Made by a program: the position numbers and the translations under genes
DNA from: Microgenomates group bacterium GW2011_GWC1_46_15
Lineage (GTDB): Bacteria; Patescibacteria; Microgenomatia; UBA1400; UBA12028
NCBI GenBank assembly: GCA_001002285.1
Contig: LCLX01000002.1
Location: 137,215-201,214, forward strand
Direction: 5' to 3'
Length of the DNA stretch: 64,000 nucleotides
Notes under the pieces: model-generated
Told to the model about the DNA's origin: nothing
The model's database searches: none
The model's input: the letters and a program-made list of their open reading frames with translations, nothing else
Part shown: positions 1-8,998 of the stretch, one piece after another
Numbering within the stretch: the first letter of the stretch is position 1
Layout of the letters: the number at the start of each line of letters is the position of its first letter

Positions 1-108
1 TAGCAGCACCTCGTCCCAAAGTTGCCCAAAAGCTTGGAAGAAAAGCCCCACTGTAAGTGGCGCATCTAAATCCATTTTTGAAAGATCGACGTGTTGAAAA
101 GTGGTCAT
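1..108 (-). CDS. Hypothetical protein, N-terminal 36 residues only
   Basis: The frame is open from an ATG at 106-108 to the window edge, giving 36 residues that begin MTTFQHVDLSKMDLDAPLT. An AAGGAG Shine-Dalgarno sits 6 nt before the ATG, which supports this start. The gene runs off the left edge and I do not recognise the family from so short a piece. The 144 bp between it and the next gene hold only its upstream region. Confidence 0.6.
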   Translation of the reverse strand, partial: MTTFQHVDLSKMDLDAPLTVGLFFQAFGQLWDEVLL

Positions 109-252
109 GTATGACTCCTTTGTTAAGACAACGAATAGTGGATAGCTCGCTTCGTGGAAATGGGCGGCGTAGGGTATAAAAAACAACAAAACGCCGGCGA
201 ACAGTTCACCCATTCAACCAAAAACATCAGGAGAAATCAAGATTCAAATTAT

Positions 253-1215
253 TCAGATACTTGGGAGTATTTTATGCATCATCATGTTCCAATATGTTTC
301 ATACCGATTCATCACTGCGCCCTGAGCTACTACCCGCTGATCAAGTGTATGTGGAACTCCAGGGTCAAAACCGGTTTCAATAATAATGACTGCCTTCGCG
401 GCTGGTTTCTCAATTTTTCCACCACGAAAAAAAACACGTGGGGCTGAGATCAACTCATCAACCGATCCATCAACCGCATTTCGTACAACACCGTAAATAA
501 TCTTTTCTCCAAAAGCCGTTTCTCCATCCTGTGCAATCGGCATATCATTCGCATGCAACACGTCAACAACATCTTCAGCAATTCGAACAAGCCCATGTTC
601 TCCATGATAATACGTATATGAAGCGCGCGCCTGCGGACTATCTGGTTCTGGAGAAAATTCATCCTCATGATGATCAAAAACAAGTACTGGGGGATGTTGA
701 ACACATTGTGTGAGCGCCCACACTGTAATACATTCCGCGTCAAAAGAAATTGGTTTGCGCGTTCTTGGACCACTTTCAATTTCGTTTAACAATACGTGTT
801 CGGAATCTCCAACGCTCGCACCAAAATCTGGATTCCATAGTTCGTTAGGATATCGCCACTTTTTAATATATCCAAGAGGATTTAAAATTGATGTACAAAG
901 AATAGGAATACCTGCCTCGGCTAACATCAACAGTGTTCTCACGTGCTGCGCGAGCGCATTTGACGGGGCGGGCTCTTCCCCATGCACTCCAACCAATACC
1001 CAAAGACCAGGATTTTCATGCCATTGAGGACTTATATATCCGTAAACTGGCAACACAACTTTTCTTCCACCACCAGTTTTTCCTTCCTGCACATGAATAC
1101 GCTGCTGTTCCCAACCATGGTGTGTGAGTTGTTCCAACGCTCTATACACTTCTTCAATCGGCAGTCTCGAATCTTTTTGAAAAGTTCCAACACGAAGCGG
1201 GGTTTCAATGCTCAT
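253..1215 (-). CDS. M14-type zinc carboxypeptidase-like protein
   Basis: The 320-residue protein resembles the M14 metallocarboxypeptidase / succinylglutamate desuccinylase fold. Visible motifs are GVHGEEP, which supplies the HxxE zinc pair, NPLGY where M14 enzymes have NP-G, a DHHEDE histidine motif, and a late ETGFDPG that could hold the catalytic Glu. It probably hydrolyses a terminal amide or peptide bond; the substrate is unknown. No signal peptide is seen, so it is likely cytoplasmic. I start it at ATG 1213-1215, one nucleotide after the proS stop, which implies translational coupling. A longer frame reading back into proS has no support. Confidence 0.7.
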   Translation of the reverse strand: MSIETPLRVGTFQKDSRLPIEEVYRALEQLTHHGWEQQRIHVQEGKTGGGRKVVLPVYGYISPQWHENPGLWVLVGVHGEEPAPSNALAQHVRTLLMLAEAGIPILCTSILNPLGYIKKWRYPNELWNPDFGASVGDSEHVLLNEIESGPRTRKPISFDAECITVWALTQCVQHPPVLVFDHHEDEFSPEPDSPQARASYTYYHGEHGLVRIAEDVVDVLHANDMPIAQDGETAFGEKIIYGVVRNAVDGSVDELISAPRVFFRGGKIEKPAAKAVIIIETGFDPGVPHTLDQRVVAQGAVMNRYETYWNMMMHKILPSI

Positions 1216-1216
1216 G

Positions 1217-2713
1217 TTAGTATGCCTGTGCGAATACCCACCGGTGCTTGGCAGGTTTCCCACAGTACACACACTTCCCAATCTCTTCTTTGGCATCCAA
1301 CGGCAAACACCGCGTTGAGGCTTTTGTTTCTTCTTTGATTTTTGTTTCGCACGCGGGGTCTTCACACCATAACGCGTGAATAAATCCGCGCTTCTCTTCC
1401 ATTACTTTTTTGAACTCATCGTATGAATCGACGGTTGAAGTCATCGCCTGCCGCATCTCTTCCGCTTTCTCAAACATTGCGCCTTGAATTTCGTCCAGCA
1501 ATTTGGGAAGCGTTGCATCAAGCGTGGCAATATCCAATGACCGCTTTTCTCCACTATGCCGAATTGCAATTGTTGCAAAACCCGTCTCAACCTCTTTGCG
1601 ACCTAACTCCAATCGAACAGGAACGCCTTTGAGTTCCCAAGCGTTGCGTTTGTACCCAAGAGACATCCCCTCACGCGTATCTACTTTTACTCGTACACCA
1701 ACACGCTCCAAAGCAGCGCGTTGCATCTGCGCTTGCTCAATGAGCTGATCGTCGTCGCCGATAGGGATAATGACAACTTGAATAGGTGCAACCTTGGGAG
1801 GTAATACCAGCCCTTGATCATCACCATGTGCCAGTACAAGCGCGCCCAATGACCGCGTGGAGTATCCAAAACTGGTTTGCCAAGCAAAATCTTGCTCTCC
1901 TTTGACGTTTTGAAACGCAATGTTGAATGACTTGGAGAAGTTCTGACCTAAATCATGGCTTGTCGCCCCCTGCAACGCCTTGCCGTCCGGCATCATGAGT
2001 TCAACGGTTGTCGTTACATCTGCGCCCGCAAACTTTTCTGCAGTGCTTTTCGTTCCCTTTAAGGCTGGAATGGCTAAGTATTCTTCGTACACCTCTGCGT
2101 ACGCATCAAGCGCGTCCAATACTTGCCGCCAAGACTCATCATGATACGCATGTGCGGTGTGCGCTTCCTGCCATAAAAACTCCATGCCGCGCAGAAAAAA
2201 GTATGTGCGCTTCTCCCATCGCACAACGTTGTTCCATTGATTCAATTTTAAAGGTAGATCGCGGTGCGAGTGGATCCATTTTGCGTACATCGCGTACATG
2301 ATGGTTTCGGAAGTTGGGCGAACAATAAGTTTCTCAGCCAGTTGTTCTCCACCGCCAATCGTGACTACTGCTAACTCCGGCGCAAATCCTTCAACGTGTT
2401 CTTTTTCTTTTGTAAGCAAGCTTTCGGGGATAAGTAAAGGAAAATATGTGTTTTCAATCTCCATTTTTTTGAACCGCTCGTTGAGCGCCGCCTGAATGTA
2501 CTCCCACACCGCGTAGCCTAATGGCCTGTAGACAATAGAGCCACGTACGGGCGAGTAGTCCGCCATTTCAGACTGCACGATCACGTCGGTATACCACTCG
2601 CTGATGTTCTGCGATTTTGGTGTAACACCGCGTTTTTGAAATGTCGCGGTACCGGATTGCGCTTTGGATTGTGCCTCGGACTTGGTTTTGGTTTGGTGCG
2701 TGGGCTGTTTCAT
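1217..2713 (-). CDS. proS: Prolyl-tRNA synthetase, short archaeal/eukaryotic type
   Basis: This 498-residue class II synthetase charges tRNA-Pro. It has the class II motifs (a motif 2 region ending in a phenylalanine-rich FFLRGMEF segment and a late ATSHDLGQNF), then an anticodon-binding domain starting around PIQVVIIPIG. The C-terminal domain carries a zinc-type cysteine set (LWCEDPACE and KCVYCGK) and ends in Tyr, as in the archaeal/eukaryote-like ProS class; the long bacterial editing insert is absent. The start MKQPTHQ has AAGGGG 4 nt upstream; a TTG eight codons earlier is possible. Residues 2-25 are rich in Lys, Gln and Thr and probably disordered. It is followed directly by the M14-like gene. 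Confidence 0.93.
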   Translation of the reverse strand: MKQPTHQTKTKSEAQSKAQSGTATFQKRGVTPKSQNISEWYTDVIVQSEMADYSPVRGSIVYRPLGYAVWEYIQAALNERFKKMEIENTYFPLLIPESLLTKEKEHVEGFAPELAVVTIGGGEQLAEKLIVRPTSETIMYAMYAKWIHSHRDLPLKLNQWNNVVRWEKRTYFFLRGMEFLWQEAHTAHAYHDESWRQVLDALDAYAEVYEEYLAIPALKGTKSTAEKFAGADVTTTVELMMPDGKALQGATSHDLGQNFSKSFNIAFQNVKGEQDFAWQTSFGYSTRSLGALVLAHGDDQGLVLPPKVAPIQVVIIPIGDDDQLIEQAQMQRAALERVGVRVKVDTREGMSLGYKRNAWELKGVPVRLELGRKEVETGFATIAIRHSGEKRSLDIATLDATLPKLLDEIQGAMFEKAEEMRQAMTSTVDSYDEFKKVMEEKRGFIHALWCEDPACETKIKEETKASTRCLPLDAKEEIGKCVYCGKPAKHRWVFAQAY

Positions 2714-2760
2714 ATATCCCCTTAATATACTACACAATCAAATCAGAGAAAAACAGAAAC

Positions 2761-3651
2761 CTAGAGCGCCTTCATCGCGGCCGCAAACACCGGCGCAACA
2801 GACAACACGTGGAGTTTTGAAAATATTTTTCCTTCAACCGAAACGGTGTCAGATACAATCACCTCGTCAACTTGGCTTTGCTCGAGATTACGTGAAGCAT
2901 CCCCCGCCAACAATGCGTGTGTCGCGTAAAAAATCACCCGCTTTGCCCCGTGTTCTTTGAGCACGCGCGCGGACTCGATCATTGTTGAGCCGGTATTAAT
3001 GACATCATCAATCACAACACACGTTTTCCCGTGGACATCGCCTGAGGTAAGCCGCGCCTCAATCTCCCCCGTGGCAAGATCACGCCGTTTATCAATGTTG
3101 AGAAAGGGTGCGTCAAGCGCCGTGGCAAATATACTCGCCCGTTTGAGCCCGCCAAAGTCCGGCGAAATAACAACAACATCTTTCTTGTACATCTTTTTTG
3201 CGTGCGCGATAAATACACTCCATGCGCTAAGCACCGTGGTTGGCACAGAGAGAAATCCGGCAATGCTGTTGCTATGCAAATCCATCAACATGACACGTTT
3301 AATGTGCTGGGCGGAAATGAGGTCGGCGATAACACGCGCGGCAATGGTTTCTCCGGGCCGGAATACTTTATCCTGCAAGGAGTACCCCATCCACGGCACA
3401 ATCGCAGTAATCGAACGGGCGCCCGCGCGGTTCAGCGCGTCAACCAAAAACAAATACTCTAAAATGTGCTCATCAACTGGCGCGGAAAACGACTGCAAAA
3501 TAAACACATGTTTGCCCACAACACCATCTTGTATCCAGATACGTTTTTCGTCATTTGCAAACGTTGAAATTTCGGTTTTCCCGAGCGGAATCTTCGCGAG
3601 TGATGCGATGCGTTTTGCGAGAGCGAAGTTTGAGGTACCAGAGAAAAGCAC
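2761..3651 (-). CDS. prs: Ribose-phosphate pyrophosphokinase
   Basis: The 296-residue enzyme makes PRPP from ribose 5-phosphate and ATP for nucleotide synthesis. It opens with the family signature (LFSGTSNFALAKRIA), has the ATP-loop segment DKVFRPGETI, the DLHS motif and the PRPP-binding loop VVIDDVINTGST. The start is GTG at 3649-3651: an in-frame TAG lies just upstream, and a TACAAT -10 box sits at 3658-3663, only 6 nt before the GTG, with no Shine-Dalgarno. The mRNA is therefore probably leaderless. It lies 12 nt after rpsT but appears to have its own promoter. Confidence 0.93.
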   Translation of the reverse strand: MLFSGTSNFALAKRIASLAKIPLGKTEISTFANDEKRIWIQDGVVGKHVFILQSFSAPVDEHILEYLFLVDALNRAGARSITAIVPWMGYSLQDKVFRPGETIAARVIADLISAQHIKRVMLMDLHSNSIAGFLSVPTTVLSAWSVFIAHAKKMYKKDVVVISPDFGGLKRASIFATALDAPFLNIDKRRDLATGEIEARLTSGDVHGKTCVVIDDVINTGSTMIESARVLKEHGAKRVIFYATHALLAGDASRNLEQSQVDEVIVSDTVSVEGKIFSKLHVLSVAPVFAAAMKAL

Positions 3652-3663
3652 AAGCGTATTGTA

Positions 3664-4008
3664 CTACGCCTTTTTGGTTTTTGCTTTTTTGACTGTTTTA
3701 ATAGCTGTTTTTGCGGCTACTTTAACGGCTTTTTTTGCGGAAGTAACAACTGGTTTTACCACGGAAGATTCGGCACTCTTCATGAGCTTACTCAGGCTAC
3801 TTTTCAATCGTGCCGCCTTATTTTTGTGCAAGATGTTTTTCTTGACTGCGCGGTCGAGCGCGGAAAACGCCTCGGTTAAAAGCTCGGCGGTTGGCGTCTT
3901 TTTCATGGCGTCCACCGTGGACTTGATGCGCGTACGGAACGTACGGTTCAACTCCGTGTGCTTTTTCGCCTGACGCAATGCTTTAAGTGCTGATGATGTG
4001 ATTGGCAT
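3664..4008 (-). CDS. rpsT: 30S ribosomal protein bS20
   Basis: The 114-residue protein starts MPITSSALKALRQAKK and has the long basic helices typical of bS20, which binds 16S rRNA in the 30S body. The C-terminal 35 residues are a low-complexity Lys/Ala/Val tail beyond the usual length of about 87 residues. The frame is open 12 codons further upstream, but the chosen ATG aligns with the family start. TACAAT at 4016-4021 lies 7 nt before it, with no Shine-Dalgarno, so a leaderless mRNA is likely. Confidence 0.88.
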   Translation of the reverse strand: MPITSSALKALRQAKKHTELNRTFRTRIKSTVDAMKKTPTAELLTEAFSALDRAVKKNILHKNKAARLKSSLSKLMKSAESSVVKPVVTSAKKAVKVAAKTAIKTVKKAKTKKA

Positions 4009-4047
4009 AGGGGGAATTGTACCAGAGAGAAAGCGATGACTCAAGCC

Positions 4048-5196
4048 CTACTTTCCCGCAAAGATGGCAAACACATCTTTAATACTAATAAGGACGATCA
4101 ACGCGAGGAAAAAGAGCATTCCCGCCTGGTTTGTGTAGTACTCCAGCTTAGCGCGCCGCTTTTTTCCCAAGATGCCTTCTAGAAGGATAAACAGCGCCCG
4201 CCCACCGTCGAGCGGTGGAATCGGCAAAACGTTTACAACTCCAAGGTTAATCGAGATGAGCGCGGCAAAGTTCAGCACAATTTGTGGCCCTTGCTCAAAA
4301 AGTTTCTCTTTTCTTGCAGTGTTGACGATACCAATCGGCCCAGACACCTCGCTCGCCACTCCTTTAAAACGCACAAGATCGCCCACAACCCGTCCCAGCG
4401 TTTTTACAATCATTCCGGAAAACATATATGAGTCTTTTACCCCCTGCACCATTCCGTAGAACGGCATCTGCCAAGCAGGATAGTGGCGGAACTCGACATC
4501 AATCAACATGATACCCAACCCCCCTTGCCCATCGGGCGTTTCTTTTTCTGTGCGGACATATGATGTAAGCGTTGCGTTTTTTCCATCGCGCGCAACAACA
4601 ACGCTGATCTGTTGACCACGCACCGTTTGAATGCGCTCAATAAACGCCGCAGAAGTTTTTGTCGCAACTCCATTCAGCGAAATAACTTCATCACCTTTTA
4701 CAAACCCCGCTTTTTGCGCCGGCGAATTTGAAATGACTTCGTCCACACGCGGACGCGGCAAGTTCACGGAAACCGCTCCGGCCCAAGTATATAAAAATGC
4801 AAAGATGAGTACGCCAAATAAAAGATTGATACACGCGCCCGCGAGCACGACAAAAAGCCTATTGATCCGGGAGGCAGAAGAAAATAACCCGACATTTTTT
4901 TTCGCTGATTTCTCCGCTTTACTTGCACCTGTTTTATTTGCACTAGCTTTATCCGCACCAGCCATCTGCTCAAACGACTCCGCGTCATCCCCCGCCAACC
5001 GCACAAACCCTCCGAACGGCAACCAGTTCAGCGTAAACACCGTACCTTTTCGCGTAAACATCGTGAGTGCGCGGGGCGGATACCCAAACCCAAACTCTTC
5101 AACGCGTACACCCGTTTTTTTGGCCGCAATATAATGCCCCCACTCGTGAATGAGGACAAGAAAAGATAAAAGTAAAAATACTCCAAGAATTTCCAT
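4048..5196 (-). CDS. rseP: RseP-type site-2 metalloprotease with PDZ domain
   Basis: The 382-residue membrane protein belongs to peptidase family M50 (RseP/RasP). The first transmembrane helix carries the zinc motif HEWGH (about residue 18). A PDZ domain follows around residues 150-225, containing SNSPAQKAGFVKGDEV. The second metal motif, NVLPIPPLDGGR, sits near residue 325, and a last helix ends the protein. A charged Ala/Lys/Ser linker of about 25 residues lies near residue 80. It should cleave membrane-anchored regulators or remnant signal peptides within the membrane. It sits 2 nt after frr, an arrangement seen in many bacteria. Confidence 0.9.
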   Translation of the reverse strand: MEILGVFLLLSFLVLIHEWGHYIAAKKTGVRVEEFGFGYPPRALTMFTRKGTVFTLNWLPFGGFVRLAGDDAESFEQMAGADKASANKTGASKAEKSAKKNVGLFSSASRINRLFVVLAGACINLLFGVLIFAFLYTWAGAVSVNLPRPRVDEVISNSPAQKAGFVKGDEVISLNGVATKTSAAFIERIQTVRGQQISVVVARDGKNATLTSYVRTEKETPDGQGGLGIMLIDVEFRHYPAWQMPFYGMVQGVKDSYMFSGMIVKTLGRVVGDLVRFKGVASEVSGPIGIVNTARKEKLFEQGPQIVLNFAALISINLGVVNVLPIPPLDGGRALFILLEGILGKKRRAKLEYYTNQAGMLFFLALIVLISIKDVFAIFAGK

Positions 5197-5198
5197 AT

Positions 5199-5750
5199 CT
5201 ACATCTGCATCAACTCAGTTTCTTTTTCCTGCACAACCTTTTCCAACTTCGCCACATACTCGTCCATTTTTTTCTGGAGTGTTTCCAAATCAGCTGAAAT
5301 AGTATCTTCCGAAATACCCGGCTTTCCTTTTTGGTCATCAATCATTTTTTTGTATTTGAGCCGTACGTCGCGCACCATCTGTTTCCCGCTTTCCAGTTTT
5401 TGCTTCACCAGCTTCACCATTTCCTGCCGGCGTTCCTGTGTAAGCGGTGGAATCACAATGCGGATGTGATCACTCTCAACAACGGGATTGATGTTGAGGC
5501 CAGCCGACGCAATGCCTTTTTCAATCGCCGCAAGATTTCCTTTATCCCATGGATTAATCATGATCATCGTTGTGTCCGGCGCGGAAATCGTGGCAAGCTC
5601 CATCAACTTCATGCGTGTTCCATACGCTTCGACAGAAACATGTTCGACAAGCGATGGCTTCGCTCGGCCGGTTTTGACCGTCGCCATATCGCCGCCAACG
5701 ACTTCAAGCACTTTGTCTGCATCTCTAGAAAATTGTGTGACATCAAACAT
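5199..5750 (-). CDS. frr: Ribosome recycling factor
   Basis: The 183-residue protein splits post-termination ribosomes together with EF-G. It has the RRF three-helix bundle pattern, with TGRAKPSLVE near the N-terminus, NPWDKGNLAAIEKGI in the middle and an arginine-containing stretch LTQERRQEMVK. I start it at the MFDVTQF methionine because AGGAGG lies 4 nt upstream; the open frame continues 18 codons further without support. TACAAT at 5767-5772 gives a short leader of about 10 nt holding that Shine-Dalgarno. It forms an operon with the downstream site-2 protease. Confidence 0.93.
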   Translation of the reverse strand: MFDVTQFSRDADKVLEVVGGDMATVKTGRAKPSLVEHVSVEAYGTRMKLMELATISAPDTTMIMINPWDKGNLAAIEKGIASAGLNINPVVESDHIRIVIPPLTQERRQEMVKLVKQKLESGKQMVRDVRLKYKKMIDDQKGKPGISEDTISADLETLQKKMDEYVAKLEKVVQEKETELMQM

Positions 5751-5829
5751 ACGTCCTCCTGTCGGTATTGTAGTGGAGGCTCGGGTGTTTGACAACGGAA
5801 GCATTCGATTCGTGTATCATTGAGAAAGT

Positions 5830-6558
5830 ATGCGGCTTCCCAAAAAAAGCAACGTGTTCTTTTTCACCGATCTCAACACGTACTATCGTTCTCTTTCGTC
5901 GCCCTTCCGTTCCGTACTGTTTTATGTGCTCAAAGCATACGCAGTATTTTTACTCATCACGCTCATTGTTTTTTCTTTCTTTATTGATTCATACATCCGC
6001 ACTAACTTGAACGCTCTGCCCGAAACGTTTTCTCTTTCGTACACGCACAGCACACTATCCGCAAACGGTATTGCGTTGCCGTACATACTAAAGTTTCCAA
6101 ACACCATTGGAACACTGCAGTTTTATGACACATACATGAAGCAAACATCGGTGGATGGCCAGGAAACACACACTGCATACGTGGACATCGTTCCAAAAGA
6201 TGTTGAGTTTACGGCAAACAAAAAAGATATTGGGGAAATGGGTGTTCCCATGATTCAAATAGGTCTCGGAATTGTCACTATGTCAATCTGGCCGTTTTTT
6301 ATACTTGCGCGGATGATGTGGGCAGCGCTCTATGCGCTATTCGTTACTACAATTGCGCAATGGTTCCGTCGGTCGCTTCCATATACCAGTGTGTATAAGC
6401 TGAGCGTCACCACGATGGTTACCGCAGAACTTATTCACGGATTGGGATTTGTTCTTTACAGAGGAAATACGCAAGTACCGTTGTTTGATTTGGCGTTTGC
6501 CGTCATTATGATTGTGGTGTTGAAGACTCTCCCACCGCAAACCGCGCAAGGCGTGTAA
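5830..6558 (+). CDS. DUF1189-like membrane protein
   Basis: The 242-residue protein has one transmembrane helix near residues 35-55, an extracytoplasmic domain of about 100 residues, then four hydrophobic segments to the C-terminus. This layout and the weak sequence pattern resemble the DUF1189 family, whose function is unknown. A TTGACA at 5789-5794 and TATCAT at 5815-5820 lie just upstream, with the ATG 9 nt after the latter, though the 20-bp spacing is long. The gene is divergent from frr and its last 53 bp overlap the 3' end of tsf in a convergent arrangement. Confidence 0.6.
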   Translation: MRLPKKSNVFFFTDLNTYYRSLSSPFRSVLFYVLKAYAVFLLITLIVFSFFIDSYIRTNLNALPETFSLSYTHSTLSANGIALPYILKFPNTIGTLQFYDTYMKQTSVDGQETHTAYVDIVPKDVEFTANKKDIGEMGVPMIQIGLGIVTMSIWPFFILARMMWAALYALFVTTIAQWFRRSLPYTSVYKLSVTTMVTAELIHGLGFVLYRGNTQVPLFDLAFAVIMIVVLKTLPPQTAQGV

Positions 6559-7003
6559 CGACAATATTTTCGCCCACTTTTCCTGCCACCGACTTCACAA
6601 AGTCACGGATCGAAAGCTTTGGATTGCGGATGTATTCCTGTTTGAGCAGTTCTTCCACAGAGTTTGGATTCATTGAAGCAACTTGCATTGCTAACTCGTG
6701 GCCTAAGTCCTGAAAATCTTGTGTCCGTGCGACAAAATCGGTTTCGCAGTTGAGTTCTACAAGTGTTGAGATGCGGCCGCCCATGTGCGAGTACGTCGCG
6801 ATCATCCCCTGTTTTGCTTCACGGTCCGCTTTTTTTTCTGCACGCGCGATGCCTTTGGCAAGAATCCATGCTTCGGCTTTTTTCATGTCACCCCTGGATT
6901 CCTCCAACGCTTTTTTTGCATCCATCACACCAGCGCCTGTTTTTTCACGGAGTTTTTTAATCACGTCCATCGAGATTGTTTGTGTTGAAACTACTTTTGC
7001 CAT
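6506..7003 (-). CDS. tsf: Elongation factor Ts, short form
   Basis: EF-Ts reloads EF-Tu with GTP. The 165-residue protein has the N-terminal UBA-like domain with the signature LREKTGAGVMDAKKAL and one core repeat containing ELNCETDFVARTQDF. It is much shorter than the 280-residue E. coli protein and lacks the second core subdomain, as in other short EF-Ts proteins. GGGAGG precedes the ATG. The start overlaps the end of rpsB by 13 nt, so the two are translationally coupled. The 3' end overlaps the convergent DUF1189-like gene. Confidence 0.93.
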   Translation of the reverse strand: MAKVVSTQTISMDVIKKLREKTGAGVMDAKKALEESRGDMKKAEAWILAKGIARAEKKADREAKQGMIATYSHMGGRISTLVELNCETDFVARTQDFQDLGHELAMQVASMNPNSVEELLKQEYIRNPKLSIRDFVKSVAGKVGENIVVTRLARFAVGESSTPQS

Positions 7004-7701
7004 GCTGACCTCCCCTCTTTGTACGCGTTTGCGAGTGTGTGCACAATCAGTGTAATACTGCGCACCGCATCATCGTTCGCGGGAATTGCGTAATCAATGC
7101 GCTCTGGATCGGAGTTTGAATCAACGATACCGACAACCGGCACTTTCTTTGTTATCGCCTCTTTGACTGCGTTGTCTTCTTTTTTCGTATCAACGACAAC
7201 AATCGCGTCTGGAATCCCCTTAATATTGGAAATACCGCCAAAGAAACGCTCAAGGCGTGAAATATCTTTATCAATGAGGACGCGCTCGCGTTTTGTGTAG
7301 ACGTCAAGTTTGCCGTCCATTTTGTCTTGCTTAAGTCTGTTGAGCTTATCAATGGATTTTTTCACCTGATCCCAGTTCGTGATCGTTCCACCAAGCCAGC
7401 GGATCGTGATATATGGAGCACCCGCGGTCACTGCTTCCTCACGCACAATATCTTGCGCCTGGCGCTTGGAACCAATGAAAATAACGGTCTTCCCCTCTTT
7501 TGCCAAGGAGTAGACAAACTGTGCCGCTGCTTCTAGTTTTTTTGCTGTCTGGAAAAGATCGAAAATGTGCACACCGTTGCGCTTCGTGTAGACATACGAC
7601 GCGATCTTTGGGTTCCACCGTTGAGCCTGGTGGCCAAAATGGCACCCTGCTTCAAGCAAATCTTTGACATCCACCGCAAAGGATGGTGTTGAATCGGACA
7701 T
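6991..7701 (-). CDS. rpsB: 30S ribosomal protein uS2
   Basis: The 236-residue protein has the uS2 signatures near the N-terminus (LLEAGCHFGHQAQRWNPK) and in the body (GSKRQAQDIV, RWLGGTITNW, PDAIVVVDTKKED). It binds 16S rRNA at the head-body junction. AAGGAG lies 4 nt before the ATG. It is first in an rpsB-tsf operon with a leader of about 100 nt and a strong extended -10 promoter. Confidence 0.95.
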   Translation of the reverse strand: MSDSTPSFAVDVKDLLEAGCHFGHQAQRWNPKIASYVYTKRNGVHIFDLFQTAKKLEAAAQFVYSLAKEGKTVIFIGSKRQAQDIVREEAVTAGAPYITIRWLGGTITNWDQVKKSIDKLNRLKQDKMDGKLDVYTKRERVLIDKDISRLERFFGGISNIKGIPDAIVVVDTKKEDNAVKEAITKKVPVVGIVDSNSDPERIDYAIPANDDAVRSITLIVHTLANAYKEGRSAWQK

Positions 7702-7819
7702 GATTCTCCTTTCAGCCTCCTACGCGATGTAGATCAAGGAGAGTTCGCGTAGTGTGAATTTATACTTTTTACACTCTGTATACGTTCGCACTTTTTCAAG
7801 TACGAGGGGTATTATAGCA
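7702..7819 (-). promoter_or_regulatory. rpsB promoter and structured 5' leader
   Basis: On the minus strand an extended -10 element TGCTATAAT (7811-7819) should start a leader of about 100 nt before rpsB. Within it, CTACGCG at 7746-7752 and its exact complement at 7720-7726 form a 7-bp stem with a 19-nt loop, ending 19 nt before the ATG and just next to the Shine-Dalgarno. Many bacteria regulate rpsB-tsf by uS2 binding to such a leader; the link here is inference. Confidence 0.6.
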
Positions 7820-7836
7820 TAAAATCCGCAGACTAT

Positions 7837-8142
7837 TTAAATAAGCCTTGAGCGCGGAGGACGTCTTATTCTGTGTACAACAGAACTTCTTTTTTTCACT
7901 TCTGCTACGATGCTTTGCGCTGCGAAAGCATAGATAAGGCTTTGCGCTTCATCCGCAAGTCTGTCCATTTCTTCGGGTGATTCATCTAATGTCACTTCAC
8001 CCGCCTCGACAGACTTGAGGTATTCCAATATCGCCACTGCATTGATTCTCCCATCTTTATAAAGAACTCCTTCTGCAATATGCGCCCGATTCGTAAGAAA
8101 TGAGATCGCTTCATTTAATAACGATTCTTGGTTGTATGACAT
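7837..8142 (-). CDS. Small hypothetical protein
   Basis: The 101-residue protein starts MSYNQESLLNEAISFL and is largely acidic-helical for 80 residues, then ends in a basic arginine-rich tail. AAGGAG lies 6 nt before the ATG, which supports it as a real gene. I do not recognise a family. It sits just upstream of the rpsB promoter and downstream of folD on the same strand. Confidence 0.6.
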   Translation of the reverse strand: MSYNQESLLNEAISFLTNRAHIAEGVLYKDGRINAVAILEYLKSVEAGEVTLDESPEEMDRLADEAQSLIYAFAAQSIVAEVKKRSSVVHRIRRPPRSRLI

Positions 8143-8181
8143 ACAATACTCCTTCTCGGCAGGTATTTATACAGTTGCCAT

Positions 8182-8979
8182 TTATCCTACTCCATCAATC
8201 AAATTTTGCAAGAGACATACGCGGGTCATAGGGCCAACACCACCGGGAACAGGAGAAAGGAATGCGATGAGGTGTTCAAGACCGGCAGGGTCAACTTCTG
8301 GTTTTGGGGAACCTGCGTCAATGATAATGACGCCATATTTGAGGTTGGCCGCATGCAAAAGGTGTGTTTGACCCGTTGCGGTTATCACAACATCAGCGTG
8401 CTTAAGTTCATCCATGTGATCGGCAATATCTTTACCATATAACAACACGGACCGTGCTTTTCCCTCAAGTACTTTTGCTACGGGTACGCCAACAATATCA
8501 CTGCGCCCTAAGACAACAATATTCAATTTCTTCAAGTCCAGCTTTAACGTTTTTACCGCAGTATCTAAAATCTCAAGAATTGCACGGGCAGTTGCAGGCA
8601 CCACAGCGCCCTTCCCCGTTAACCCATCAACATCCTTTTTGGGATCAATCACGGAAACAATTTGAGACCACCACTCCTGAAAAGGAAACAGATGTTTCCC
8701 AGGTTTCTGGACAATAATGCCTTGGATGTCCGCGCGGGCGTTGGCTTGTGTAATATGCTGAATGATTTCTTTTGCTGGCGTGGCAATCGGCAACATGTCT
8801 AACTCATACCCAACCCCGATACTTTCCGCATCTTTTTTCTTCAAATGCGCATATATAGTGCTTGGAACATCTTCTTGAAATACCAAGCTATATATTGATA
8901 ATTGAGGAAGTTTTTTAACCTTTTCTGCGAGGAGTGTTTTGCGCCGTGTGACCTCCGCGTTGCCATCAAAGATAATCAT
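8182..8979 (-). CDS. folD: Methylenetetrahydrofolate dehydrogenase/cyclohydrolase
   Basis: FolD interconverts methylene-, methenyl- and formyl-tetrahydrofolate. The 265-residue protein has the YxxxK catalytic pair within IYAHLKKKDAESIGV, the DVDGL motif, the NAD(P)-loop VVLGRSDIVGVP, and the C-terminal PGGVGPMT. It is slightly shorter at the N-terminus than the E. coli enzyme. The start MIIFDG is chosen because TACAAT at 8987-8992 lies 7 nt upstream (leaderless); a longer frame would overlap nfo by about 50 bp. With glyA nearby it supplies one-carbon units for thyA and for formyl-Met initiation. Confidence 0.9.
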   Translation of the reverse strand: MIIFDGNAEVTRRKTLLAEKVKKLPQLSIYSLVFQEDVPSTIYAHLKKKDAESIGVGYELDMLPIATPAKEIIQHITQANARADIQGIIVQKPGKHLFPFQEWWSQIVSVIDPKKDVDGLTGKGAVVPATARAILEILDTAVKTLKLDLKKLNIVVLGRSDIVGVPVAKVLEGKARSVLLYGKDIADHMDELKHADVVITATGQTHLLHAANLKYGVIIIDAGSPKPEVDPAGLEHLIAFLSPVPGGVGPMTRVCLLQNLIDGVG

Positions 8980-8998
8980 GGGGATTATTGTACCAGTT

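Noticed and set aside
1216..1365. Longer N-terminus of the M14-like protein
   Set aside because: It would translate the end of proS in another frame, and the ATG one base after the proS stop is natural.
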